From contig NC_064001.1 of NCBI RefSeq assembly GCF_932276165.1, positions 1,681,501-1,745,500 of the forward strand: a stretch of 64,000 nucleotides of DNA. The letters are read 5' to 3'. Below are positions 20,290-32,012 of this stretch, in pieces. The stretch's first letter is position 1, and each line of letters starts with the position of its first letter. Source of the DNA: Plutella xylostella. Taxonomy: Eukaryota > Arthropoda > Insecta > Lepidoptera > Plutellidae. Under the pieces are notes generated by a model. It was not told the origin of the DNA. It did no database searches and saw only the letters and a program-made list of their open reading frames with translations. A program made the translations under genes and the position numbers.

Positions 20290-20765
20290 AAATAATAAGG
20301 CCCCTCTTTTGTGCGGTTTTAGGTTTTGGTGCAAATAAATGTATTGTAATAAATTGTGTATTGTAACATACTCGAGAAAATAGTGCAGACAAAGCCTGGT
20401 AGAACAGTGGAAATTCTTGCGATTGTCTACCAAATTAAACACAATAAACGAGTAGAAGGTAAATAAAGTATATAATTATCCTACCTTACCTAATACAATA
20501 CCTACACGAAACATAATTAGACAAAAGCCTGTTTGTCTGCCGCAACATAATAAGTTTGTGTTCGCCCACATTAAAATGAACTTGCGTCATTTTAATAGAA
20601 AGCTTTCTTGCAAATATTTTCCTTAGCGTGAATTTATTTCGTCCTTCTGGAAAGGTCGTAAGTCAGGTTTAAAAGCCTTCTAAGGTTGTTAATTACTACT
20701 TACTTAGTGTTAATTGTCCGGTTGAGCTCCATAAATTTGTATAATCATACTTGACTTGTGTAAAG
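20290..20765. other. LINE-like tail and AT-rich spacer
   Basis: The first 150 bases (GGCCCCTCTTTTGTGCGG, then GTGCAAATAAATGTATTG) resemble the tail near 27185-27275 and are probably a dispersed 3' end. The rest holds nothing recognised. Confidence 0.35.
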
Positions 20766-21243
20766 TACACTTGCGCGCAATGAAAAAGTTCCACTTGCAA
20801 AACGTAGAATATAAATAATGTCCCCAATGTATAAAAGTGTGATTGAAGATGCTCAACATCTAGTAATGGAGTGTGTCCGGAACCAGGCCGACAGAGATTT
20901 ATTATTTAAGTTACTTAATATTAATGTTTTAGATTTAGGAGCCATGCAATATATTCTAGCAAGCCCACACTCTGAAAATTGCAAGCTACTATTTAGCTTT
21001 GTTAGATTTAGTTTAAGGTTAAGAAATAGCTGATTGTTATCTTGTATTAGGGTATGATGGGACTGACATGTTTTCTATAGAAAACAAAGTCCCTAAATAA
21101 AAATAGATTAAAAAAAAAAGTGTATAAAAACATTTAAGTAATTTATGATACGCTGTTAAATGTACTTCAATGTTGCAGTTCTTTCCGTTCAGGAGTGATT
21201 TGATGCTATTGTCACTGGAACTTTTTCATTGCTCGCGAATGTA
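20766..21243. mobile_element. MITE copy 2, interrupted by a LINE end
   Basis: Same inverted ends as the element at 15635-15875 (TTGCGCGCAATGAAAAAGTT at left, CTTTTTCATTGCTCGCGAA at right). Interior text such as GCTGTTAAATGT and ACTTCAATGTTGCAG is shared with copy 1. The middle is displaced by an insertion at 20837-21120. Confidence 0.75.
20837..21120 (+). pseudogene. 5'-truncated LINE end inserted in the MITE
   Basis: The insertion is flanked by the direct repeat TGTATAAAA (20828-20836 and 21121-21129) and ends in a poly(A) run. It carries the last about 60 codons of a LINE ORF (IEDAQHLVMECVRNQADRD, then the end at 21031-21033), of the Cys/His C-terminal type found in CR1/Jockey-like elements. 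The clade is uncertain. Confidence 0.75.
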
Positions 21244-22829
21244 TAAGTGCTTATTCACATTAAACTTGCGGGCGCAGTCATCTAGTATTCACGTGCCTTT
21301 CTATTCGAATACTTTCGTATCGCATCATTATTTTTTATATTTCGCGCCCCCACAAGCTCATTTTATATGAGCAAGCACTTTACTAACAGTTGTTATGAAG
21401 CGATTAACGTTAACCAGTGACTTATGTATCGATGAACACGGCTTGAATCTTCAAACTGCTGACAACCAACCTCTAATGCGCATAGTAAGTTAGAACTAAT
21501 TTTATGAACAAAGGAACTTTATTTAATTAGGTACAGTCTAGGGTGAACAAATCTGACCCTCTCAGATACAATAGGGGTGTAGTTTGGGGCAAAAGCTAGT
21601 TCAGTATTATGTGGGCATCAACTATTAAGGGACTATAAAAATGGAAAAACTTTGGTACTTTAATAGTTTTGCAGGCATCTTATGAATAAAATAAATTGAA
21701 CTTTCCAATAGTAATGAATAAAAACAATTTTATTATAATTCTAGACTAAAATTATGGTAATTTCGAAAAAATTCTGGGCCTAATATATATCTTTAGAATT
21801 ATTTAACATTACTTAGTCCTTGCCGTCTAGAAACATTTCAAACACTAATCATTTACATATTAAGTTAAGAAATATCAGTATTGTACTATTTTTCAGTGCT
21901 ACCTTTGCCTCATCTTTAATAGTTTTAGAGATTTCACGTAGGAATTTAGGATGAAAAGTATACCAAAGTATAAAATTAAAAAATAATGGATAGCATCATA
22001 ATAGTGAAAGAATTTTTGAAAATGGTTCTGTTCGGCTTTACATTTACACTAAATAGTTAAAATAAACCTGACAACTGGGTCGTCACTGATAAATTTCAAC
22101 CCATGTATAAATACAATAGATCCGGGTATCAACTGTATTCAACAAAATAATTTTGGAAATTTCCGATTCTAATTTTGAGAGGCCGTGGGTTCAAAACTTG
22201 GGTACCAATGAAATGTTTTCAATTATGAAATTCAATAACAATTTATTTATACCACATCATGCTCTTAAAGTGAAGGAAAACATAGTGAGGAAACTTGCAC
22301 ATCTAAATTCTATAACTGTGGCATTGTACTGATTCCAAAACGGCAATATGGCTAGCGACCTATCACGTGCGTACCTACAATTATTATTATACTGCGAAAA
22401 GCCAGGTGTCACTTCTGATACCCCTTTAGCTCTAAACAGTTGTGAAATAATTATGAGTTTACACTACACCTACATTGTATGTATTCACACCTAGTGGCAG
22501 TCTACGTAAGTGGCAATTTGTCCAACGCTTAGCTTGTTTGAAACGACTATCACGTTCGAACTAATCAGATTCAAAGCTCTTAAGATTCAAGGTACATAAC
22601 GATGCCTATCGGTTTATCGATGCAACTTACTTAATACCTACCTACCTACGATTTTATTTTTATTTTACGGTAATATTGAAGTGAAGAAGAAGAAGAAGAT
22701 GTAGGTATTCTCGCACAAAAGTTTGGACGTAGTGTGATAAACATTATGAAACAACTAATTCCATAATACGTTTTAATAAGTTTTCAAGAATTTTCAACAG
22801 ACGTACTTTCAACAAATTTTGTTCAGAAT
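21244..22829. other. Gene-free region with a decayed SINE
   Basis: No gene. A decayed SINE is suggested at about 22180-22380 (GTGGGTTCAAAACTTGGGTA and GTGAAGGAAAACATAGTGAG resemble the B box region and core of the complete copy at 23386). An (AAG)n run lies near 22684-22700. Confidence 0.4.
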
Positions 22830-23037
22830 GACCAGCCCCTTTGGTGAGTGGAGACCACGAACAGGCAAACGCAGTGTTGGACGCCCTCCTGCCCACTGGA
22901 CTGACGACCTTAGCCGACGAGGCGGGTAGCCGGTAGTGGTTGGATGAGGAAGGCCGAGGACCGAGTGTTGTGGCACTCCTTGGGAGAGGCCTATGTCCAG
23001 CAGTGGATGATTATTGGCTTATGATGATGATGATGAC
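22830..23037 (+). mobile_element. RTE-type LINE 3' end with GAT tail
   Basis: It encodes the typical C-terminal stretch GEWRPRTGKRSVGRPPAHW from about 22850. This is followed by GAGAGGCCTATGTCCAGCAG and a (GAT)n tail. Only the last part of the element remains. Confidence 0.8.
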
Positions 23038-23385
23038 CAGCTCCTTTCCGCTTACTATGCCTACCCTTTTTTAAACTCCCTGTATACCCACTAGATAACA
23101 AAACAATAAGGTATAGAATAATAACTTGCCTTTGTGTTATATTTATAACAATGGTGTGTGTTACACGATATCTATCCATCAAGGCGTCACGCATCGATCT
23201 TTTATCGGAAACTCATGTGCGTATTTCCCTACTTTTACTAAAACATTACTTGATTATCTAATATACCTAAACGAAAATGTCCTGTATGTAATGGAATAAC
23301 AATGGATTATGTAATAAACTATGTACTTACATTACTTAGCGTTATATATTGTAATGATCCATTAGGTACTATGGTATGGTATGGG
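23038..23385. other. AT-rich spacer
   Basis: Between the RTE tail and the SINE. Nothing recognised. Confidence 0.4.
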
Positions 23386-23730
23386 AGGAGCGGTGGTAGC
23401 TCAGTCGGGCAAACGCCCGCTTCTCACGCCAGAGATGCGGGTTCGAATCCCGGCGCTGACATGTACCAATGAGTTCTTTTAACTGAAGTACAATGTATGC
23501 CATCGCTCTTACGGTGAAAGAAAACATCGTAAGGAAACCTGCATATCTAGATCTAACACATCTAGATATGTGAACCCACCAACCCGCAGTGGACCAGCGT
23601 GGTGGGAAATGGTCCAAGCTTAGGAAGGCAGTTTAGACCTTGGGGATATGCACAACGGTTCCATTCGAGAGAGCCAGGTGCAGGTACTTACATCCCCAGA
23701 GAGAATAGAATAGAATAGAATAGAATAGGT
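23386..23730 (+). mobile_element. Complete tRNA-derived SINE (family B)
   Basis: The tRNA-like head has a perfect A box TAGCTCAGTCGG and B box GGTTCGAATCC. The central core GGTGAAAGAAAACATCGTAA follows, then CAGCGTGGTGGGAAATGGTC and a (GAATA)n tail at 23701-23727. The fused body and microsatellite tail show it is a SINE, not a tRNA gene. Fragments of the same family lie at 15905-16110 and 58300-58400. Confidence 0.85.
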
Positions 23731-24052
23731 ACTGTCTTCGATAAATAGGTACGTGATTTATATTGATACCATAAACAAGAATGTTTTTATGAGTAAAAGC
23801 TTAATTTTTTCACCAAATTCTCCCCACTGATGATAGGTTTAAATTCACCCAAATTTAAATACCATTTTCCGTTGTACAGAGTCTCAATATGGTTTGGTTC
23901 CTCACCCATTGCATTAAAAAAAAACAATCAACAAAATAAAACGCAATAACAAACGGAAGATTGCGAAACGCCGTCGCTTATCAATATAAAGTTGTCGTTA
24001 AACTGCTACGAAATCTGCGTAGCGTCGTAGCCACTGTCGTAGCGCTCAGCAT

Positions 24053-24088
24053 TCAGTGCCGGCTATGTGACCTCGTAGGCTAGACGTG
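24053..24088 (+). promoter_or_regulatory. Inr + DPE core promoter of the GPCR gene
   Basis: An arthropod initiator TTCAGTG (A+1 at 24055) is followed by AGACGTG at 24082-24088. That is a perfect downstream promoter element at exactly +28 to +34. There is no TATA box at -30. This predicts a 5' UTR of about 283 nt if unspliced, ending at the ATG at 24338. Confidence 0.65.
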
Positions 24089-24337
24089 CGGACGGTGTTC
24101 AGAGAAAATGCGAACGAACTTTTCCTGAAATTATTGCAAGTCGCTTACCATTCAAATGTTTTATTTGCGGTTTCTATAAAATATATGTGCTGTCTATATA
24201 AGAATAACATGTTTGTAAATGTTGCTTATACATTCTTGTTGTTAACTAATTTAAAGTATCTGTAAACTAAAAACACATTTAAAAGTTGGACTTGATAAAG
24301 TTTACGTAAAAGTTACACCTAAATGTGAAAATCTAAA

Positions 24338-24664
24338 ATGGTTTTGAACTACGAAGACATCGAGGAGGTCCCTTTCGAGGTGACGACAGCAGAAGTGGAC
24401 CGCCAGTTCTGGGACTACTTCGACAATAAAGTGACTTCGAGTCTGAACTTCACGACTGTGCCCACGAGTGCTGACCCTGGTGGCAGAGATCAGGGTTTGA
24501 TTCTCGCCACATACGGGGTGTTGTTGGCCGTGGGTGCCTTCGGGAATATGGCCGTGCTGGTGACGTTGGCCAAAAGTCGGAGACGGAAGTCTCGCGTCGA
24601 CTTTCTGATGACTCACCTGGCGATTGCTGATGTCTGCGTCACTTGCGGAGTGATTCCTTTAGAG
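24338..24664 (+). CDS. Class A peptide GPCR (ACP/AKH/corazonin-receptor family), exon 1
   Basis: The exon encodes residues 1-109. It has an acidic extracellular N-terminus with one N-glycosylation sequon (NFT, residue 37). TM1 is at about 53-79 with the conserved GN (G69-N70), followed by a basic ICL1 (KSRRRKSR). TM2 begins HLAIADV with the conserved Asp at 98 and ends IPLE. RVDFLMTHLAIAD is characteristic of the AKH/ACP/corazonin receptor group (GnRH-receptor related). ATG lies in good context (AAAATGG) and the donor GTTAGT at 24665 is phase 0. The known role of the family is a plasma-membrane receptor for neuropeptide hormones coupled to G proteins. Confidence 0.88.
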
Positions 24665-25631
24665 GTTAGTGGGTGGTTTTAACATTGATGCCTATGATGG
24701 TTTAGTAATTTTACATATAAGCTTTTTGTTATAGCTATCTAAATGACTTAATTGGGAATTGAGAATCCCCAACTTTTTTGAAGTCGGTTAAAAACAGAAA
24801 CATTCTAGGTTCAAGTTTCAATGTTTGCTTTATGATACAAACTTTATAATATTTTTATCATCACGGTTTTTTATTAAAATAAACACAAATACATATTCTG
24901 AGCATGCTAAGACGGAAGAATAAACATGACCAAAGGAAAATAAGTTTCATTATTTTATACATTTTGACGAAAAATTTCTAAATGTTTGTACAGATACATT
25001 TTTATTAAATGTGATTAAAGTAAAGTATCTTATCTAACGCCAGCAAAAGTTTCTAAGCTTGATCTCACAAATATACCTAACATACAATTAAACTTAAACT
25101 TATACACGTGTCACATTCATTCGTCATTCACTCATTCGGTCAAGAATTTTTAATTTAGCGCTTCAGTAGCGATGTACGTATACTATTGATATTGCAGCTT
25201 TCCAATTTTTTGTTATTTATCGGTAATCCAGAACGGGCGGTTGATTATTTCGAAATTGATAAGGAATTATCTCTTTTATAAGTACTTGAATCACCACCTA
25301 CATTGACTACCGTTAGACCTATTTAGACTGAAGTGGCCCATTAGACGATTTGATTGACGGTATCTTCAAACAAAATCGGTGTGGGCACGTCCATTCTGTG
25401 ATACTGTAACACTGTTTTTTGTTTTCATTAGTAAAATTCAAAAAAGACCATGTACATTTTTGTTTTTGTGCCCGGCTTGTCCCGGATATCCAGCTGAGAA
25501 ACAGAGGGCCGAAGTGGAGCACCGCCATTTATTCCAATCTCGGAGAAGCTCTGACTTCATGCCCTCAGCCAGGCAATAAATTGTAATTAACAAATATCCT
25601 AAACTTAGCTGACAATTGGTGGCCAAAGACT

Positions 25632-25796
25632 TTTTTAATCTCAGATTCTAAATTGACATATTATGAACGATTCATCAACAGTCGATTGTCCCGCGATTAA
25701 GTGACGCATCGTTATACTCGTATTGGCGGGACAGTCAACTGTTGATGAACCGTTCCGAACCCTTCAATTTAGTATCTGAGTATAAAAAAACAGACT
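25632..25796. mobile_element. Foldback MITE, about 165 bp
   Basis: The left arm (TCTAAATTGA, then GATTCATCAACAGTCGATTG) pairs with the right arm (GACAGTCAACTGTTGATGAA, then TCAATTTAGTATCTGAG). Complementarity continues through the A/T runs on both sides. No coding sequence. Confidence 0.75.
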
Positions 25797-26010
25797 TTAG
25801 CTGGTAAATTAATGTTGAGTTAAACACATTTATTTACAAAAGCACAATACAATTTACAGACACATAGATTTGCCAAACCGTGAGGTTTGTTGGCAGAAAA
25901 TCCTCTCGTTTACAATACGAAGTTTACATTGTATTGAGCAAGTATATATGTAAGTACACAAATGAACAATATAAGAAGGAATGGTTGCGACACGTCTTCA
26001 AAATTGATAC

Positions 26011-26146
26011 CATAGGGCGAGGCCCCATTTCTGCTGTGCGTCGCCGCGCTCTGTTGTTTTCCATTTTTTTTGTATGACACGACCCTTAATTATTATATGG
26101 AAAACAACGCAGGCCACGCACCGCAATAATGGGGCCTCGCCTTTAA
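26011..26146. mobile_element. Foldback MITE, about 135 bp
   Basis: The arms GGCGAGGCCCCATT...TTGTTTTCCAT and ATGGAAAACAA...AATGGGGCCTCGCC are inverted over about 48 bp with mismatches. The flanks suggest insertion at TA. Confidence 0.75.
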
Positions 26147-27184
26147 TCGTTTATTAAATTAACACGTCTCCTTTAAATCATTTATGAATTATATTATGAT
26201 ACCTATTCCTTTTTGTTCGCCCTCAAATTCATTATATTCATCACCACGGCCTTGTTCTAAGCTCCCGCGGGAATTATGAAAATTGATTTGCGAGACTTAG
26301 ATAAATAAAGCGAACCTGCTTCTTTTATTCAATTTAAATAATTAATAGTATACTTTCGCTAACTTTTAACTTGTTTCAAATAAGAAAACTTCGTTCAATA
26401 TTCAATTAATCTATTGTTTACCTAAGTGGTATAGCTGTTTTGCTATAATATTTTATGACCGTTTGCGGTGCAATAGCAACATCAGTTTTTTAAATCTCCT
26501 AAAGAACACATTTTGAACAAATTACTTTTTAGTATGGATATATTTTTTTTCTATATACAAGAGTTTTTTATTACAAATTGTATGAATAGTTATCAATTAT
26601 ATTTTGGCTTATGCTGAAATTAAACTATTGTGGGTTTATTTTCCATTACATACACACTACAACTAGAGAAATTGCATATCATTCATACCTACTTAAGGTA
26701 TTATAATTTATAATACATGAACTAAAATATAAAAAACTGCTCCCATTTTTCTCGTCATTCGAAACATATTTGTTTTATTAATGAATAAAAATCAACAACA
26801 TCTTGATTAAAATATTTATAAGCTTCTGAGTTCAGCATTGAATAAAGAGATAGAATGTAAAGAAATTGCTTTTTCAGAAACGAAGTAACACAAGTCATTT
26901 ATTAAGTATACCTACAGCAAATTATAAACTTTATGATTGCTTCATGAATACTAATCAAAGACTACAATAATATATTCCATTGAGTAATATACGAGGTAGA
27001 GGTTACGTCCACCTTTCGACATCGTAAGCAACGGACACATCGCATTCAGTATTCTTTGAATAGAAATTCACACAAGTGCGTCCACTTCATCGGCAGTTTC
27101 TCCATACATTACCTCTAATCCTAATTTATTTAAAAACTCTCTTACATCCAAAGGTTGTCTGGTAGAGATTGCTATAAGAAATTA

Positions 27185-27475
27185 GGCCGCCTTTTTGTAC
27201 TGTTTTAATTTTTAATTTTATTTTGTATTTTTTTCTGTTTTTGGAGCAAATAAAGAGGATTGTATTGTATTGTACATTTATGACAATCCGTTTGGTGCGA
27301 TCCGCACGATAGCGATAAGAGGATGCTTAACTTAACACATAAAATGTCTTGACAACGAAAGGTATAAGTCATCATCTCATCATCACGGCCCATCACGTCC
27401 CCACTGCTGGGGCACGGGTCTCCTTCCAATGAAGGAAGGGCTTTAGGCCTAGGAATAAGTAATTATATTAATCAT
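27185..27475. mobile_element. Dispersed 3' ends, including an RTE-type tail on the minus strand
   Basis: Left part: a tail-like segment (GGCCGCCTTTTTGTACTG, GGAGCAAATAAAGAGG). Right part (27370-27470): the minus-strand copy of the RTE-type end, seen as CATCACGTCCCCACTGCTGG and GGCACGGGTCTCCTTCCAA. Confidence 0.55.
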
Positions 27476-28838
27476 CACCACCATCACACTGGCTGGACAT
27501 AGTCCCCTGTCAAGAATCGCCATCCTTAAATAAAATGCCGAAAAATAATTTTATAATACCCCGTTCGTTCGTTATACAGAGTTATACTGTCATGCACTTT
27601 GCTATCTCAAAGTTCGCGATCTTTTTATTATGTTGATTGGTTTCCTTTGAGATATCTCCCAGTGTTAACAACCTGGTCTAAATAAAAAACTGTTTCACTG
27701 CAATATGATGAATATTTCACTTTCGTATTATTATTTTTATGAGTATGCGTCTGAAAAAGGCTATTTACCTATATGAATAATTTTGTACCCATTAGTATGA
27801 GCTTTGTCTCATCAATACAAACTTTTACGTGTTAACTAACGTGTTAAATCAAAAATACGCACTAAAAACATATTTTTTTTCTATTTTTGCATAGACGGAT
27901 ATTTATTTACCTATTTTTATTTTTGTACACCGAAAAGGCAAGAAATACCTACTTACCTCCGTTCGTTCCATTTCCAGTTTTGCCGAAACTCAGGAAGGAA
28001 ATAGTATTAGGTAGGTACGTATTTTGGGTAACATTTTACCTGCAAAATTGGAATTTACTTACCTTTCACATGAAGGGTGGGAAATTAATCGCCCATTTCT
28101 TTCTATTCGTAGCCTTTTACCGGTAACTTGTAGTTAGAATCACTCTGTTTTTGTCAAGAAGCGGAAACAATGTTTTAACTATTTTCGTTACCCCGCTATT
28201 GGCACTTTCCCTCCAAATAACTCAGTTTGAGGAATTTTGTACCACTTATTCTGTTCTAGGAAATTGATACTGAATTGGTATTTGTCTGTAGACTAGACAC
28301 CTAACGGAAATTCCGACGAGTTCATTAGCAGGCTCCTCTGCAATCACATAGTAGAAGAAAATCGAAGTAATCCAGCCATTAACCAGCTCTCCTGGTATTT
28401 AAGTATAGGCAAAACAAAACACTATATAATTCTACAGGGTGTTAAAAAGCGTATGACTTTGTCTTTCTTAAAAACTTTTGCGCGACGAATTTTGAAAATT
28501 TTTCTTGGGATCATATTTATTTCTTTTACATTGACCGGACTTCATAAGATTATTATCAGAGGAAAATCCACCCTGTATAAAGAAACTAAAATCAATTCAG
28601 TCTCTCGGGTGGTTCGATGTCATAAAAGTGGACATCCTCTTTATTCTACCTACTTCAGTATTTTTCTTTCATTCAGAGAGTGACGGAGAGCTTTTAACAA
28701 AAGCGCGACCATTTCCTATCAGCTTTGTGGTTTGTGGACAATGCTCGTTTAAGTTTTAATTATAGTAGCAAGTGAGGCAGTCTAGAGTCTAGATTTAACA
28801 GTTATCTAGTTTCCGTCAAGTATTTGAGTTGAGTGAGC

Positions 28839-28866
28839 TTCTTCAACTTGTTAACAAGTTGAAGAA
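28839..28866. repeat. Perfect 28-bp palindrome
   Basis: Two perfectly complementary 14-bp halves (TTCTTCAACTTGTT and AACAAGTTGAAGAA) meet without a loop at a central GTTAAC. Confidence 0.85.
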
Positions 28867-29756
28867 CAGGAATTTAGAGACTTAATACTTTGATGAGTTA
28901 GTTATTATAAGTTTGTAACTAGGAACTTATACTATGTGAGTATTTCGATTTGTTACTTTATTTACTAACATTTACATGTATCATAAATTTAAGGGGGGTT
29001 CGATATCATTACTTCATCATTACAGCTCATAACTTCGCAAGTTAAATTTACAGGAGAAGCTTTCATCAAAATATCGAACGGTAAAGTTTTATTAATTTAC
29101 CTGAAATGTAAGGCCGAAAGCCTACGCGGTCGTGTTCTTTCTGAAACATTGGGGCTTTTCAGATAAGGTGGTAAGTACTGCTTCTTTAAATTTTCGCGTA
29201 ACTTATTCTGCTATTTTGCCATTTTTCCCATGTCAAAATAACATTGATTGATTGGTTACGCGTTGGGTATTAAGTACTTACCTACTTTACTACTTTTTTA
29301 TTGAAATAACTACCTAAATGAATTCACAATACATCATTTGCTAAGGCATAAACCATCATCTAAGTATACACTAGACCAAAAATACCGAACCTTTACAACT
29401 TAGGGCCGGGAATCTTTTACTTCAAGAAGTTACGCAACCTAGGTCTGTGCGTAACCTACTTTCCGCTGACAAAACTCTCTCTACAAGTCCTTGATTTCTG
29501 TACAAGTAGCAACAAGTACCTACCTAGAGTACGACAACGATAAGTTTGCAACAGGTATTTTATTATTTTATCTTCACTGGTACCGTACCAGCACCACCGA
29601 AACATTAGTATAGTGCCACAAACTTATCTGTTCCGGTGAGAGCGAACTAAATTGATCCATATCTCATTATTTACTAATGAATTATATATTAATATAGATT
29701 AGATGGGTTAATTAAAACCACAAGAGCGAATTACCACTACTGGCAAACTTAAAATC

Positions 29757-31497
29757 TAAAGCCTCGTATTCACTAGGCGACAAATTGTCGCAGAACCTGT
29801 CTAGGCACATGTCGTCTACGTGTCGCCGCGACGTCGCGCTCTGTCATGCGACGTCGCACGCGACTATACAGCGACATCTACGTGTCGCAGAACAGGTTCC
29901 GTGTTTTGGCTCGCGAGACAGAACTTCCTGCGACATCAGTCTAGCGCATAGAGTATATTTTTTTACTAGGTCTAGCGACCGCTGTTGCAGAGTGTGGACG
30001 CGTGCGCGACTTCTGTATCACGACATGTTATCAAAATGTTCTGAGAACACGCACCGTAGATGTTCTGTAACAGTCTCAGAACTTGTGCCCTATAGCTCGA
30101 CAACTTCGTGCGCGACCCTCCTTGCGGGGTGAAAGACGCGGAGGGGACGAGGTACCCAAGACGACAGCGGGTAGCGGTTAGGTAGCGGGGAAGGGCAACG
30201 CGTGCACTGCACGTCATTATTACGGCAGTCTCGGCCGAGCAGTCGAGGCGGCCACATGTGTTGTAAAATCTGTCATAATCTGAGTTCGACGCACATGAGA
30301 CCACTGATCCTGAGACCATTAGTCTTAAGATGAGATTGAGGCCGGAGCCTCCACAATCGTTGGAATATTTAGGTATCTTTTTAATATTATCATTATATTA
30401 TTATTAGGTATCTATAATTCGTCAACAAAACAAACGAAAAAACAACAAATCGTATAATTTCTCAAATTAAGGGGCTTCTTGTAGAACCGTACCGGATCAG
30501 TCCTGCTACGCGGCTAAAGGTTGGTGCGGCGCAGTCAGAAACGAAAAAGTAAACAACAAAGACGAAGAGTCCATATGACAGTGCGTCAGTTGTCAGTTCT
30601 TGTAACTAGGAAAGCAACCAAAATTTATGTGATTTAATGAAAGTAATTAATGAGCAAAACACAGAGAAAAATTACAAAATTGATGAAATTTTGAAAGAAA
30701 ATGGTCATATCGTGCTTCGCCTACCCCCATACCACCTGGAATTAAATCCTATTGAACTTGTGTGGCGGTACGTGAAAGGCGAGCTCGCAAGAACGTCGAT
30801 TGACTCTAACTTAGATAAAGAGATAAAAGACTTAGAGTTGCTTTTCTCTAATTATTCGCCTGAAAAGTGGAGAAATTGTGACGACCATGTCATAAAAAAT
30901 TAAGACGAATATTATAAATCTCATAGAGTATTTGACGATGTATTGGACAGGTATGTTATTGTTTATTTATAATTTAATGTAAATTAAACATAAAATATTA
31001 TAGGTGTACACTGAACTAATATGACTGGCGTACTCTAGTACATTATACTTCAAAGTAGGTATAATGTTTTTTGGTTTTTGTCTTAGATTTATAATTGAAG
31101 TTAATGAAAACGATGATGAAGATGAGGATGACGACGACGATGAACAAGTTCAAACAGAGAGTGAACATGAAAGTGACATGGAAATTGATTTATAAAATAA
31201 AACACTTTTACATAAATAAATTCAAATTGGTAGATATTCTGAAGGTAAACATCCAAATTTTAATGCTGTCAAACTATAAATTTTAAGCTAAATATGACAT
31301 TTACGGGAACACTCATAGAATAAAATTTTACTTACTCTTACATTACGTCAGAAATAGTTACAAGCTATCGCGAGATTAATCCGGGCACACTTTTCTACGT
31401 GTGTAGCATGTCGTGCTACCTCGCCCCCGCCACGTCTCTCACCCCGCAAGGAGGGTCGCGCACGAAGTTGTCAAGCTATAGTGAATTCGAGGCTTTA
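29757..31497. mobile_element. Inner inverted-repeat element nested in the 29611-31561 transposon
   Basis: Ends TAAAGCCTCGTATTCACTA (29757-29775) and its near complement at 31479-31497 (18 of 19). A second inverted pair, about 65 bp, is 30090-30154 against 31417-31481. In the right end the two blocks are contiguous, whereas in the left end about 315 bp rich in GTCGCG-type words separate them. This suggests a later insertion or expansion inside the left end. Confidence 0.6.
30637..31195 (+). pseudogene. Tc1/mariner-like (IS630-type DDE) transposase remnant with an intron
   Basis: The C-terminal catalytic part is recognisable: ILKENGHIVLRLPPYHLELN followed by PIELVWRYVKG, with the third acidic residue in NPIE. 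An in-frame TAA (30901-30903) interrupts it. The frame then continues to a donor GTATGT at 30951 and, after TGTCTTAG, resumes in phase at 31087 with a strongly acidic tail (NENDDEDEDDDDDE) to TAA at 31193-31195. The N-terminal DNA-binding and first catalytic regions are missing. It lies inside both nested inverted-repeat elements. Confidence 0.7.
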
Positions 31498-31743
31498 TAG
31501 AATGAAGAAATATTACACATTTACGTGAGCTGTCACCGGAACAGATAAGTTTGTGGCACTATAATTAACAATCAATGTCAAACATCTATCAGATCCGTAC
31601 AAGTTACGTCAGATTTGATAGGCGAGTGACGCTGCTTATGGATTATTAATTGCTAATGTTCGGTGGTGGTAACTGCAATAGTTGCAATAAACATAATACT
31701 ATTACTATAACTCCACTGGTATGTACTGGTACTGGTACTCCAA

Positions 31744-32012
31744 CTATGACGACCGAATGGCGTAGTGGTTAGTGACCCTGACTACTGAGCCGAAGGTCCC
31801 GGGTTCGATTCCCGGCTGGGGCAGATATTTGTTTAAAGACAGATATTTGTACTCGGGTCTTGGGTGTTGATATTTATATTTAGTATCTATCTATCTATGT
31901 ATTTGTGTAGATATATCAGCTGTCCGACACCCATAACACAGGTTCTGCCTAGCTTGGGGTCGGATGGCCGTGTGTGAGATGTCCCCACATATTTATTTAT
32001 TTATTTATTTAC
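31744..32012 (+). mobile_element. tRNA-derived SINE (family C)
   Basis: Head ACCGAATGGCGTAGTGGTTA (A box) and GGTTCGATTCC (B box), body CAGATATTTGTTTAAAGACA and GCTGTCCGACACCCATAACA, then an (ATTT)n tail. Other copies: 58038-58290, and a body-only copy at 44527-44662. Confidence 0.85.

Larger units (their letters stand above)
29611..31561. mobile_element. Outer DNA transposon with perfect 29-bp terminal inverted repeats
   Basis: The left end at 29611-29639 (TAGTGCCACAAACTTATCTG onward) is exactly complementary to 31533-31561. A TA adjoins each terminus, as expected for Tc1/mariner-type insertion. The element is about 1.95 kb and contains a second inverted-repeat element and a transposase relic. 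Confidence 0.8.

Noticed and set aside
23386..23460. Functional tRNA gene (perfect A and B boxes)
   Set aside because: It is continuous with a SINE body and a (GAATA)n tail; the cloverleaf lacks a proper acceptor stem and 3' end.
31095..31286. 63-codon Lys/Met-rich ORF
   Set aside because: Out-of-frame reading of the acidic tail exon of the transposase remnant.
31744..31825. tRNA genes at 31744, 58038 and 58798
   Set aside because: The same head occurs repeatedly with the same downstream body, so these are SINE heads.
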